The notes beneath the pieces are model-generated. The model was not told where the DNA came from, made no database searches, and saw only the letters and a list, made by a program, of their open reading frames with translations. The position numbers and the translations under genes were made by a program. 64,000 bases of DNA. Origin: Sulfuricaulis sp. Lineage in GTDB: Bacteria > Pseudomonadota > Gammaproteobacteria > Acidiferrobacterales > Sulfurifustaceae. Below are positions 11,944 through 20,387 of the stretch, in pieces (within the stretch, counting starts at the first letter, position 1; each line of letters begins with the position of its first letter). The stretch covers positions 62,001-126,000 of the forward strand of contig NZ_JANLGY010000011.1 of the NCBI RefSeq assembly GCF_024653915.1. The letters run 5' to 3'.

Positions 11944-13548
11944 ATGGCCACTGATTCGGTCGCGCTACCCAAATTCGCCAGTCGCGCGAGCAGAATCCTC
12001 CCTTGGCTGTTTCTGGGCGTGGTTTACGCGTCGGGTGCCGTGGCGTCGCCGTCGGTCCCGACCGACAGGCTTTACGCCGAACACTGTGCCTCTTGTCACG
12101 GTCCGGACCGGCTGGGAGCCATTGGCCCGGCGCTATTGCCGGAAAATCTCGGAAGACTCAAACGTGAAGAGGCGGTCGCCACCATCCGCGAGGGACGCGT
12201 GGCGACCCAGATGCCGCCGTTCCGGGACAAACTGAGCGCAGAGCAGATCGCGCAACTCGCCAAGCTGATTTATCAACCACTGCCGGAAGTCCCGCGCTGG
12301 GGCATGAAGGAAATCCGCGCGTCACACCTGCTGCACGTCAAACCCGATGAAAAGCTTTCAGACAAGCCCGTGTTCAAGGTCGGGGATCCGCTCAATCTCT
12401 TCATCGTGGTGGAGCTGGGCGATCACCATGCCACGCTGCTGGACGGCGACCGCTTCGAGCCAATCGCGCGCTTTCCCACACGCTTCGCGTTGCACGGTGG
12501 GCCGAAGTTTTCTCCAGACGGGCGTTACGTTTACTTCGCCTCGCGCGACGGCTGGATATCCAAATACGACATCTACAACCTGAAGTTCATCGCCGAGGTT
12601 CGCGCCGGCATCAATACGCGCAATGCCGCGGTATCGGGCGACGGCAAATACGTCGCTGTTGGCAATTATCTGCCGCACAGCATCGTTATTTTAGACGCGC
12701 GCGACCTGACGCCGGTCAAAGTGATCGAAGTCAAAGGGCATGATGGCAAGAGTTCGCGCGTCTCGGCGGTATACGATGCCGCGCCGCGCAAGAGTTTTAT
12801 CGCGGCGCTCAAGGATATCCCCGAGGTCTGGGAAATCACCTACGATGAGCACGCGGAGCCGGTCTACGAGGGCATGGTACATGACTTTAAATATGGCGAG
12901 GGGATCGCCGTGCCAGGGCCGTTCCCGCCGAAGCGTATCCGTCTTGATGATTACCTCGACGATTTCTTTTTCGATCAGGAGTATGTCCATATCGTCGGGG
13001 CCTCGCGCGAGGCCGGCAAGGGTCAGATAGTCAATCTTGACGTGCGCCGGCGCATTGCCACGCTCGATCTTCCCGGCATGCCGCATCTTGGATCGGGCAT
13101 CACCTGGGAGCGTAACGGCCACATGGTGATGGCCACCCCCAATCTCCGGGAGGGCGTGGTGTCGATCATAGACATGAACAACTGGAAGGTTGTTCAACGT
13201 ATCGATACCCTCGGGCCTGGTTTTTTCATGCGTTCGCACGAGAACACGCCCTACGCCTGGGTCGATGCCATGATGAGTCCGAAGGACAAGGACAAAATCC
13301 AGATCATCGACAAGCGCACGTTTAAGGTAGTGAAGACGCTTACGCCCGCGCCCGGCAAGACCGCGGCGCACACCGAATTCACGCGTGACGGCAAATACGC
13401 GCTCGTGAGCGTGTGGGACGTGGATGGCGCACTGGTGATCTACGATGCGGCGACCTTCAAGGAAGTGAAGCGCTTACCCATGAAAAAACCTTCTGGCAAA
13501 TACAACGTCTACAACAAAATCACGCGCTCGGCGGGAACCAGCCATTAA
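11944..13548 (+). CDS. nirN: NirN, cytochrome cd1-like dihydro-haem d1 dehydrogenase
   Basis: A periplasmic NirS homologue of about 534 residues that finishes haem d1 by introducing the acrylate double bond. A signal peptide covers about residues 1-35, followed by CASCH at about 48-52 and a d1-type propeller. It differs from NirS by lacking the EYHPEPR motif and by carrying RFALHGG in the axial-His region. The ATG at 11944 was chosen because it starts a credible signal peptide; a TTG about 30 bases upstream would overlap nirJ. Confidence 0.92.
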   Translation: MATDSVALPKFASRASRILPWLFLGVVYASGAVASPSVPTDRLYAEHCASCHGPDRLGAIGPALLPENLGRLKREEAVATIREGRVATQMPPFRDKLSAEQIAQLAKLIYQPLPEVPRWGMKEIRASHLLHVKPDEKLSDKPVFKVGDPLNLFIVVELGDHHATLLDGDRFEPIARFPTRFALHGGPKFSPDGRYVYFASRDGWISKYDIYNLKFIAEVRAGINTRNAAVSGDGKYVAVGNYLPHSIVILDARDLTPVKVIEVKGHDGKSSRVSAVYDAAPRKSFIAALKDIPEVWEITYDEHAEPVYEGMVHDFKYGEGIAVPGPFPPKRIRLDDYLDDFFFDQEYVHIVGASREAGKGQIVNLDVRRRIATLDLPGMPHLGSGITWERNGHMVMATPNLREGVVSIIDMNNWKVVQRIDTLGPGFFMRSHENTPYAWVDAMMSPKDKDKIQIIDKRTFKVVKTLTPAPGKTAAHTEFTRDGKYALVSVWDVDGALVIYDAATFKEVKRLPMKKPSGKYNVYNKITRSAGTSH

Positions 13549-13610
13549 TCGACCTTTGTGCCATGTATTCCGCTTTACGAACCGATTTTTTGCAATCAAG
13601 CCCGCTGATT

Positions 13611-13624
13611 CTGATTTAGATCAA
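13611..13624 (+). promoter_or_regulatory. FNR-type box upstream of DsrE-like gene
   Basis: CTGATTTAGATCAA matches TTGAT-N4-ATCAA at nine of ten positions. A TATAAA -10 hexamer at 13647-13652 has the right distance for class II activation, with a start near 13660. Confidence 0.75.
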
Positions 13625-13729
13625 TAAGCCTCTACGTGGTCTCCTCTATAAAGTAAACCATCCCCAGACGGTGACCATGCTAGCGCGAAGATGGGGAGCT
13701 TCTTCCCCCAAGTTTTATGGAGACCTCCG

Positions 13730-14098
13730 ATGGCTGACAAACTGATGATCGTAATGTTGAACACCGACCCGAAAAATCCTGCGGAACTCGGGGCGCCTTT
13801 CTTTCAGGCGAGCGTGGCGGCGGCGATGGAGCTCGACGTCGAAATTGTTTTCAGTGGGGGTGCCGCCGAGCTTGCCGTTAAGGGAGTAGCCGAGAAACTG
13901 TATGTAAAGCAGGGCAGCCCCAAGACGGTGTATGACTTCATCAAGGATGCCTACGAGGCCGGCGTGAAGTTCAAAATCTGTTCGCCCGCGCTTGATCTCT
14001 GGGGCAACGATCTGATCTCGGAGATCAAGGAAACCGTGGGCGGCGCCTATGTCATCGGCCAAGCCATCGACGATGACGTGGTGACACTCACCTATTAA
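13730..14098 (+). CDS. DsrE/DsrF-like small protein
   Basis: A DsrE-fold cytoplasmic protein of 122 residues. The fold is used in sulfur relay (DsrEFH, TusBCD) and in small peroxiredoxin-like proteins. A single Cys sits in a conserved-looking position (KICSPALDLWG, about residue 84). The start at 13730 was chosen because GGAG lies seven bases upstream and the fold begins there. Its own FNR-type promoter and place just after nirN suggest a role in anaerobic growth. The substrate is not evident. Confidence 0.8.
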   Translation: MADKLMIVMLNTDPKNPAELGAPFFQASVAAAMELDVEIVFSGGAAELAVKGVAEKLYVKQGSPKTVYDFIKDAYEAGVKFKICSPALDLWGNDLISEIKETVGGAYVIGQAIDDDVVTLTY

Positions 14099-14109
14099 AG
14101 CAGCACCGG

Positions 14110-14262
14110 TTGAACAACATCCAGCCTGGAGCACGCCAAGCCTTTCTGGGTAGTGGCTACGGCATCGCGCTCAACCCGGAATCCGAGGTCGGTTTTGATA
14201 TGGAGCCCGAGATCGTGCAGGGGTTGATCCAGCAACTCGCCGCGGGAGAAACCCAGCACTGA
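14110..14262 (+). CDS. Possible 50-residue small protein downstream of the DsrE-like gene
   Basis: A short frame starts with TTG 11 bases after the DsrE-like stop and ends at TGA 14260-14262. It reads as an acidic peptide ending in LIQQLAAGETQH, with codon use like its neighbours. No ribosome site is strong, so translation would depend on coupling. It could instead be a decayed remnant of a longer gene. No family recognised. Confidence 0.4.
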   Translation: MNNIQPGARQAFLGSGYGIALNPESEVGFDMEPEIVQGLIQQLAAGETQH

Positions 14263-14380
14263 TCGCCACTGCCAGATGGTTTTGAAGAGGGATGGCCAGT
14301 CACGATCCGCCGACCCTCCCTTTCGTGGTGCGAGAGGTATATATTCTTTTGGCGTCATCTATCGGTGAACAGGAATGAAC

Positions 14381-15436
14381 ATGCGGCATTGGGTGCGGTC
14401 GGTGTTCTGGGCGGTGAGTGCGTGGCCGGTCTTGGTACTGGCTAACCCATTCTCTACGCTTGCGCTGACGCCTTCGGGCGAAATCCCGGCTTCCGGAAAG
14501 ATTCTGCTGATACTCCAGGACGGTGATTACGTATTACCGCATTTTTCGCCGGACTCGCGTTACCTGGCGTTTGCGCACGTCTTGCTGCAAGGCGCCACCG
14601 AATTGACGGAGATTCAGGCCCTCGATCTCAAGACGCTCAAAGTTAATACCCTGCTCGATGCCCAAGGCTCGCGTGAATTCGCGATCTATAAGAGCTTTGT
14701 TGCCGATTTCACCTGGAAGGACGCGACCACGCTAAAGGCGGGAATTTCGGACGGCGATGTAAATGGCGTCAATTTGTTCTTCGACGTGGCCGCTGGCAAG
14801 CTGATAGGAAAAAAGCCGTTTTCGCTCACCGATGATACGGCTGACAGGGATGAAGCGTTGACTCCCGAGCTGACCGCGGCGTTTCCCTCCGTACCGCCGC
14901 CGGCGCTGGCGAACGCGCTGGCGAATGGTTTCAAGGTCGGCCAGAAGAAATATATTGTGCAGAAGAATTACTGGAAACAGGACAATCATATCTGGTACCT
15001 CGATACGGAACGAAAGCAGATATCAAAAATTGTCGACATCACGGACGAGTGGATTTACAGCTTGCGCGGCGCGTTTGCCTCGGGCAATGCCATCATCCTG
15101 CTCGTGGCTTACGGACCGGACGCCTGGCTGGCGCGGTACACCGGTGGCAAACTTGAATTGCTGTATCGCTTCCCTGTGAAGAATTACCAGCAAACCGGTT
15201 TGCGCGTGGAGCACATTCGCGGTGACCGTGTGCTGTTTCAGGTCATCACCGGGCCGGACTATGAAAAAAGGGAAAACTTCCTGTTTGTGTATGACAAGGC
15301 AGGACTCAAGAAGATCAAGGAAACCGCCCCCATTTACGACATGGACGTGGACAGCGAGGGAAAGCTTTTGTGCCTGTCGCAGTGGAGTGGCAAGCAGCGC
15401 AAGCTGGTTGTGCGGGAGCTGAAGGTATTCCGTTAG
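14381..15436 (+). CDS. Secreted TolB-like propeller protein, function unknown
   Basis: A protein of about 351 residues with a signal peptide (about residues 1-22). Repeats resemble TolB or WD propeller blades (for example HFSPDSRYLAF). ATG 14381 is preferred over ATG 14375 because AGGA lies six bases upstream of the former and abuts the latter. No catalytic motif or haem motif is seen. It lies downstream of the DsrE-like gene but is not clearly in the same operon. Confidence 0.65.
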   Translation: MRHWVRSVFWAVSAWPVLVLANPFSTLALTPSGEIPASGKILLILQDGDYVLPHFSPDSRYLAFAHVLLQGATELTEIQALDLKTLKVNTLLDAQGSREFAIYKSFVADFTWKDATTLKAGISDGDVNGVNLFFDVAAGKLIGKKPFSLTDDTADRDEALTPELTAAFPSVPPPALANALANGFKVGQKKYIVQKNYWKQDNHIWYLDTERKQISKIVDITDEWIYSLRGAFASGNAIILLVAYGPDAWLARYTGGKLELLYRFPVKNYQQTGLRVEHIRGDRVLFQVITGPDYEKRENFLFVYDKAGLKKIKETAPIYDMDVDSEGKLLCLSQWSGKQRKLVVRELKVFR

Positions 15437-15536
15437 CCCCACTGTCACTGACAGGGTTTTGGTAATGGCCTGGCCCGAAGGAAATCGCTAGACTCCCGGT
15501 CCCCTCTGATGGCAGTTTTGGGATCGTTGTCCACTT

Positions 15537-16067
15537 ATGAAGAAATATTTCGTCATTTCCGCGCTCGGGACGGATCGACCCGGGATCGTCAACGAGTTAT
15601 CCAAGACCATTCTCGACAGCGGTTGCAACGTCGAGGACAGCCGCATGACCGTGTTGGGCGGTGAGTTTGCCCTGATCCTGATGGTTTCCGGTCACTGGGG
15701 CGCCATCACGCGACTGGAGCGGCAACTGCCGCCGCTGGAGAAAAAACTTGAGCTGACCATTTTAGCGAAGCATACCGAACCGCGCACGAGTGCCCAGGAC
15801 CGGGTGCCCTACGCGGTGGATGTGGTGGCGATGGACCATCCCGGCATCGTGCACGAGGTCGCCAATTTTTTCGCCAGCCGTGAGATCAACATCGAGGAAA
15901 TGGGAACGTGGACCTATCCCGCCGCGCACACCGGCACGCCCATGTTTTCGCTCAACCTGACGGTGAGCATCCCGGCCGACGTGCATATCGGACGTCTGCG
16001 CGACGAGTTCACCAGCTTCTGCGACACCCTCAATCTGGACGCCACCATTGAGCCGGCGCGGCACTAG
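15537..16067 (+). CDS. gcvR: Glycine cleavage system repressor-like ACT protein
   Basis: Two tandem ACT domains fill the 176 residues. The first starts with ALGTDRPGIVNELS and the second with AMDHPGIVHEVA, the GcvR pattern. GcvR antagonises the activator GcvA in control of glycine cleavage. No gcv genes are nearby. An alternative is a general ACT-domain regulator. Confidence 0.8.
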   Translation: MKKYFVISALGTDRPGIVNELSKTILDSGCNVEDSRMTVLGGEFALILMVSGHWGAITRLERQLPPLEKKLELTILAKHTEPRTSAQDRVPYAVDVVAMDHPGIVHEVANFFASREINIEEMGTWTYPAAHTGTPMFSLNLTVSIPADVHIGRLRDEFTSFCDTLNLDATIEPARH

Positions 16068-16093
16068 TGCGTCGACTTCTGTCCCCGGTGAAT

Positions 16094-17044
16094 CTAGACG
16101 GTTAAGTTGGTCCGCTTTTCCAGCAATTCATGTACCAATGGCGTGCAGATGATCTCCATGGCCAGAGACATCTTGCCACCGGGAATGACCATGGTGTTCG
16201 GGCGCGACATGCATGAATCGTGGATGCGCTTCAGAAGGTTGGGGAAATCGTATCGCCATGGATCGCGGAAACGGATGACCACCACGCTTTCATCCGCTGT
16301 CGGGACATCGCGCGCGATGAAGGGGTTGGAAGTGTCCACCACCGGCACCCGCTGGAAATTGATGTCGGTGAGGGAAAACTGCGGCGTGATGAAATTAGTG
16401 TAGTCGCGCAGGCGGCGCAGGATGGTATTGGTGACGGCCTCCGGTGTTCGCCCTTTCACATTGGTGTCGCGATGAATCTTCTGTACCCATTCAAGGTTTA
16501 ACACCGGAACCACTCCGAGCAGCAGGTCCACGTACTGCGGGATGTCCACCCCGCTGTTGCCGTTGGTGATACTGCGCCGCTCGATGACGGCGGGATTGTG
16601 CGATGGGCTCATTGTTCGGCGGGTCCAGGTACGAGCAACCATGCCGCCGTGGAGGCCTTCATAGACCAGTAGATCGGTTTTCTTGGGCAATGCCCGCCAG
16701 GGTGTGAAGGTGCCGGCGGGCAACCCAAGTTCTTCCTGGTTGTCGGGCGTGACGTATTCCCTGATCTGCCCGGTGCCGTGTTCGGAGTATTCCTTGAAAA
16801 AAGCCTCGAGGCGGTCGAGCTGGTGCATCTCCGGACCGAACAGGCTCAATGCCCGCCCTTCGGTCTGGGCCTGACGGATCAGGCGCATGCGTTCCTCGAG
16901 TTCGTAGCATTGGAATGCCTCGCCCTCGACGAATGCGGCCGTAATATTCTCGCGTCGGAAGATGTCCTGAAAGGCGTGACGCACGGTGGTAGTCCCGGCG
17001 CCCGATGAGCCGGTGACTGCAACGATAGGATGCCTTTCAGACAT
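16094..17044 (-). CDS. Phosphoribulokinase-like (PrkB-type) kinase with altered substrate loop
   Basis: A P-loop kinase of 316 residues, closest in layout to class I phosphoribulokinase and Escherichia coli PrkB. The P-loop GSSGAGTTT, YEGLHGG, GVVPVLNLEWVQKIHRD and the C-terminal VIPGGKMSLAMEII are all family hallmarks. The catalytic and substrate loop that normally reads EGDSFHRY reads EGEAFQCY here, replacing the usual Asp, His and Arg. An extra stretch of about 25 residues follows YEGLHGG. It may therefore phosphorylate a different substrate or be inactive. No rubisco gene is in the window. Confidence 0.75.
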   Translation of the reverse strand: MSERHPIVAVTGSSGAGTTTVRHAFQDIFRRENITAAFVEGEAFQCYELEERMRLIRQAQTEGRALSLFGPEMHQLDRLEAFFKEYSEHGTGQIREYVTPDNQEELGLPAGTFTPWRALPKKTDLLVYEGLHGGMVARTWTRRTMSPSHNPAVIERRSITNGNSGVDIPQYVDLLLGVVPVLNLEWVQKIHRDTNVKGRTPEAVTNTILRRLRDYTNFITPQFSLTDINFQRVPVVDTSNPFIARDVPTADESVVVIRFRDPWRYDFPNLLKRIHDSCMSRPNTMVIPGGKMSLAMEIICTPLVHELLEKRTNLTV

Positions 17045-17194
17045 GGCTCGACCTCGGGTAACCGTGAATATCGCTATCTTGTTGGTATTCGGGTGCGCTG
17101 GTCAACGGTGGCTGCCGGGCCCCGTGGCGGGATGCGAAGAAACGACCTGTAGTTATGTCCCCAGCACCTGAAAAGAGTCAAAACACCTGGGGGC

Positions 17195-18349
17195 CTAAAC
17201 GACGACGAGCTGGCGCTCACCGCGCAGTTTCAGGTTAACCAGTGCCTCGTCGGCGCGGCGCAGCATCTGGTGCGGCTCCTCGCCGGGGGAATAAAACGTG
17301 AGTACGCCGCCGAAGCCGGGAAGCGGGTAGCTCTGGCCCTTGTGGCTGAAATGCGACTCCTTGGCGCGCTTGTGAACCTTCTCCAGCGCGCGCAAGGCAT
17401 TGTCCTTGCCGGTGTTGGGCAGCAGCACGGCGAATTCGTTTTTGCTATAGCGCGCCACCATGTCGTAGCTGCGGAAGCGGCCGAGCACTTCGCTCGTGTA
17501 CCGGTTCAACACCGTATCGGCGATTTCCGCACCGTGTTTTTCCTGAATACCTTCCAGGTTGTCGATATCGATCAGCGCCAGCGCGAGCGGTTCGCCATGG
17601 CGCTTCACGCGCTCAATCTCGGATTCGATCTGCCGCACCAGCACGTCGCGCTTGGGCAGTCCGAGCGGCCTTTTCGTGGATTTCTCACCCGCCCGGATGC
17701 GGCGCCGGGCCTTGTTAAGTTCTTCGCGCAACTGCTCGCGCTCGGCCTCGATCATCTTGAGATAGGTGGTGGCGTCGGAGAGTTGACGTGACAGCGTCTC
17801 GCGCTCGCGCAGCATCTCGTCCATGCCCTTTGCCAGCATCTGGCGCAGTTCATCGAGTTGCGGTGCTACACCGGCCTCGGTAGTGCGCAACGCCTCCGAT
17901 GTCTTGGCCACCGGCGCCGATGGCTGTTCCGGCGTTCTTGGGCTTTCCATGGCGGGAGTCTCCGTGATCTGGGAATCGGGCGCCTTGAGCGCACGTGGTC
18001 TTGACGTGGTCTTGGCAGGTGCGGCCAACGTTGGCTCTGGGGTGAATTCGCGCGCCGGGATGATGTGATCCGGTTGCGGCAGGTAAATCGCCAGGTGTTG
18101 CTGGATCAGACGCGCCCGCAGACGGATGGAAGAGGGCAGTGCGTTATTCTGCGTATAGGCAAGTAACTGCTGATGCAAATGGGAGAGACAGGAACCGTTG
18201 ACGAGACCACGCTCACGGCAGTGATGCAGGCCATCCTTGATCAACTGTAACAGTTCGCCGCCGTCCGGATGGCGCTGAAGGTGCTCGAGATGTCGCACCA
18301 ACGCACGCATCAAACCGGGGTCGACGGAGAGGTTTTCGCCGACAGCCAA
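17195..18349 (-). CDS. GGDEF-domain protein with degenerate active site
   Basis: A cytoplasmic protein of 384 residues. A helical N-terminal domain is followed by a Pro/Ala-rich linker, a coiled coil (about residues 165-215) and a GGDEF domain. The signature reads SKNEF (in RYSKNEFAVLL) instead of GGDEF, and the metal-binding ALIDIDNLEGI region is kept. It is probably not an active diguanylate cyclase and may act as a c-di-GMP or GTP sensor or a structural partner. TTG at 18349 is the only start between an in-frame stop and the next ATG (residue 14), and GGAG lies nine bases upstream. Confidence 0.78.
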   Translation of the reverse strand: MAVGENLSVDPGLMRALVRHLEHLQRHPDGGELLQLIKDGLHHCRERGLVNGSCLSHLHQQLLAYTQNNALPSSIRLRARLIQQHLAIYLPQPDHIIPAREFTPEPTLAAPAKTTSRPRALKAPDSQITETPAMESPRTPEQPSAPVAKTSEALRTTEAGVAPQLDELRQMLAKGMDEMLRERETLSRQLSDATTYLKMIEAEREQLREELNKARRRIRAGEKSTKRPLGLPKRDVLVRQIESEIERVKRHGEPLALALIDIDNLEGIQEKHGAEIADTVLNRYTSEVLGRFRSYDMVARYSKNEFAVLLPNTGKDNALRALEKVHKRAKESHFSHKGQSYPLPGFGGVLTFYSPGEEPHQMLRRADEALVNLKLRGERQLVVV

Positions 18350-18460
18350 CCTTGTGTGCTCCTAGGGGGTTCGGGGACCTTTATTCATTTTTATCGCGCG
18401 TAAATGTAACCGCACAAGAGAAAAATAACAACATCTTGTGATGAAAAAATATGAATAACA

Positions 18461-19315
18461 CTACTGGTTGAAAAGCATCGACAGACGATCCACCAATGTC
18501 GGCTTGCCCATGATCGAACCGTAGACGCGCCTGTACAACGGCACGTCCCATTCGCGGACGTTCAGAAACTTTCCTCCCGCCTCTTCTATAAGGATGCGGC
18601 TGGCCGCGAAATCCCAAATAGGGTTGCCATAGTCAATGGCGGCATCAGCCATGCCCAGGATCGCGCATGTATGAGTAAAACAGGTGCGGTAAATACGGTG
18701 GTTCGGATGCGCCCGCGCCACGGCGTCGAACAGGCGCCCGTCGTCGCGGTGCTTGGTGAAGTTCGCCCGCGACGGAAGCATCACGCGCTCGGTCCCGTCG
18801 ATGGCATCGGGGTCGAGATCGGGGAGCGTCACATGTCGGCCGTTATGGTAGGCGCCCATCCCGAAGGCGGCGCTTACCCGGATATCCAGCACCGGATGAT
18901 CGATAACGCCCACGACCGGTTCGCCGCGGTAATGCAATGCGAGAATGCTGCCAAAGGCCGGCATACGCTGTACAAAGTCCTCGGTGCCATCAATCGGGTC
19001 CATGACCCACTGGAACGGCGCTTCAGGACGAGTCGGCGGATATTCTTCGCCGATAATGCCGTGGTCGGGGAAATCCCGCTCGATCAGTTCGCGCAGCAAT
19101 TCTTCGACCCTGAGATCCGCGGTGGTGACGAAGCTCTGGTCCGGTTTGCGCTTGACCTCGAATCCGGCCAGCAGCATAGACAGGATGAGCGAACGCGCCG
19201 TCGCGGAAAATTCAAGGGCCTTGGTAAAAAAGCGTTCGATGTCGCGTACTGGAATTTCGTTACGAATGTCCACGGAGTTATTTCCTCGCCCGATCTTTTC
19301 AAGATTTAACGTCAT
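18461..19315 (-). CDS. Inositol-monophosphatase-family phosphatase (CysQ/HisN type)
   Basis: A Mg-dependent phosphatase of 284 residues. The Mg ligands are in GEEYP, DPIDGTEDF and IWDFAA, complete for the family. Candidates are 3'(2'),5'-bisphosphate nucleotidase CysQ or histidinol-phosphatase HisN; the sequence alone does not settle this. A GTG at 19273 (reading VDIRNEIPV) is an alternative start that better matches typical family N-termini. Confidence 0.8.
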   Translation of the reverse strand: MTLNLEKIGRGNNSVDIRNEIPVRDIERFFTKALEFSATARSLILSMLLAGFEVKRKPDQSFVTTADLRVEELLRELIERDFPDHGIIGEEYPPTRPEAPFQWVMDPIDGTEDFVQRMPAFGSILALHYRGEPVVGVIDHPVLDIRVSAAFGMGAYHNGRHVTLPDLDPDAIDGTERVMLPSRANFTKHRDDGRLFDAVARAHPNHRIYRTCFTHTCAILGMADAAIDYGNPIWDFAASRILIEEAGGKFLNVREWDVPLYRRVYGSIMGKPTLVDRLSMLFNQ

Positions 19316-19551
19316 GTTTCTTCATCGCCGCATGCGCGATTCAGATCCAATGCCCGGCCTCCAGGCGCCATGACCCACGGGCAGTTAGTCCAGGGCGGAT
19401 TATGGCGCATATGAAAGAATATCGCGCCATTGATCCGGGCACGTGTTCCACTGGTCCGCACTGGTCTGGCGCGGTGGCCCCGGGGATCATAGCTTTGAGT
19501 AATGGGGCGGGGTGCACCACCTCCGTCCCCGTGCGAAAAGACGCCGGAGAC

Positions 19552-20127
19552 ATGCGCAAGAAACGTTTTTCCAGGACTCATCCCCGCACCTCGACGCTGT
19601 CGCATGGATGGCAGAATCTGCGTTTTCACTGGTACACGACGCGCAAGGGTCCGCTTATCTTTATTCTTGTAATCGGTCTGGTTGTTACTTCGTTCGGTTA
19701 TTTCATCCACTCGGCTTTCGCCAGGCGGGACGACGTGAAGAACCTTACCTGTCTCGCATTTAACGTGTACTTCGAGGCGCGCGGCGAGCCAATGGTCGGT
19801 CAATACGCGGTGGCCGAGGTCACCATGAACCGCGTGGCTTCGGGCCGCTACCCCGACACGATTTGCGGTGTGGTGCATCAGAGGAACTGGGATACGTTGC
19901 GCAAGCGCTATGTCGGCGCTTTCTCCTGGAACGAACTGGATGAACGTCCCTCGCTTGAAGAAGAAACCTTCCGGCGCGCCTGGGAGGTCGCCGAAACGGT
20001 TTATTACGGACGTCATACGCCGACGCTCGCGGGCGCGCTGCATTATCATGCCACGCACATCAAGCCCAGCTGGGCCCGCGGTAACAAGCCCGTCGCACGG
20101 ATCGGTAGACACATTTTTTACCGATAG
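19552..20127 (+). CDS. Membrane-anchored SleB-type cell wall hydrolase
   Basis: A protein of about 191 residues with one N-terminal membrane helix (about residues 28-47) and a Hydrolase_2/SleB domain. The domain begins NVYFEARGEP, with the Glu expected for catalysis, and ends HYHATHIKPSW. Such enzymes cleave peptidoglycan glycan strands. The frame is open for 50 codons upstream, but that part has no protein-like character, so ATG 19552 was chosen despite a close GGAG. Confidence 0.75.
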   Translation: MRKKRFSRTHPRTSTLSHGWQNLRFHWYTTRKGPLIFILVIGLVVTSFGYFIHSAFARRDDVKNLTCLAFNVYFEARGEPMVGQYAVAEVTMNRVASGRYPDTICGVVHQRNWDTLRKRYVGAFSWNELDERPSLEEETFRRAWEVAETVYYGRHTPTLAGALHYHATHIKPSWARGNKPVARIGRHIFYR

Positions 20128-20387
20128 CGCGGGTTTGCATGGCCTGCCGGGATCGGCGGGCCGAAAATGCGTATCTCCTCGACGTTCTGCCGTATTATCC
20201 ACGTCACGGGGAGGCTTGTCGGTGAGCACGGAGGCAGGCAAGATGGTTTACATCGTTTACTATTCGTCTGGTTCGTTCCTCATAGATAATCCCATGCCAA
20301 CGACAATAACTTCCGGAACGCATGCCGGATATTTTCGTCCGCCGTCAGGTCCAATCCCGGGCGTACACCTCTGGAGGATATTGTTCA

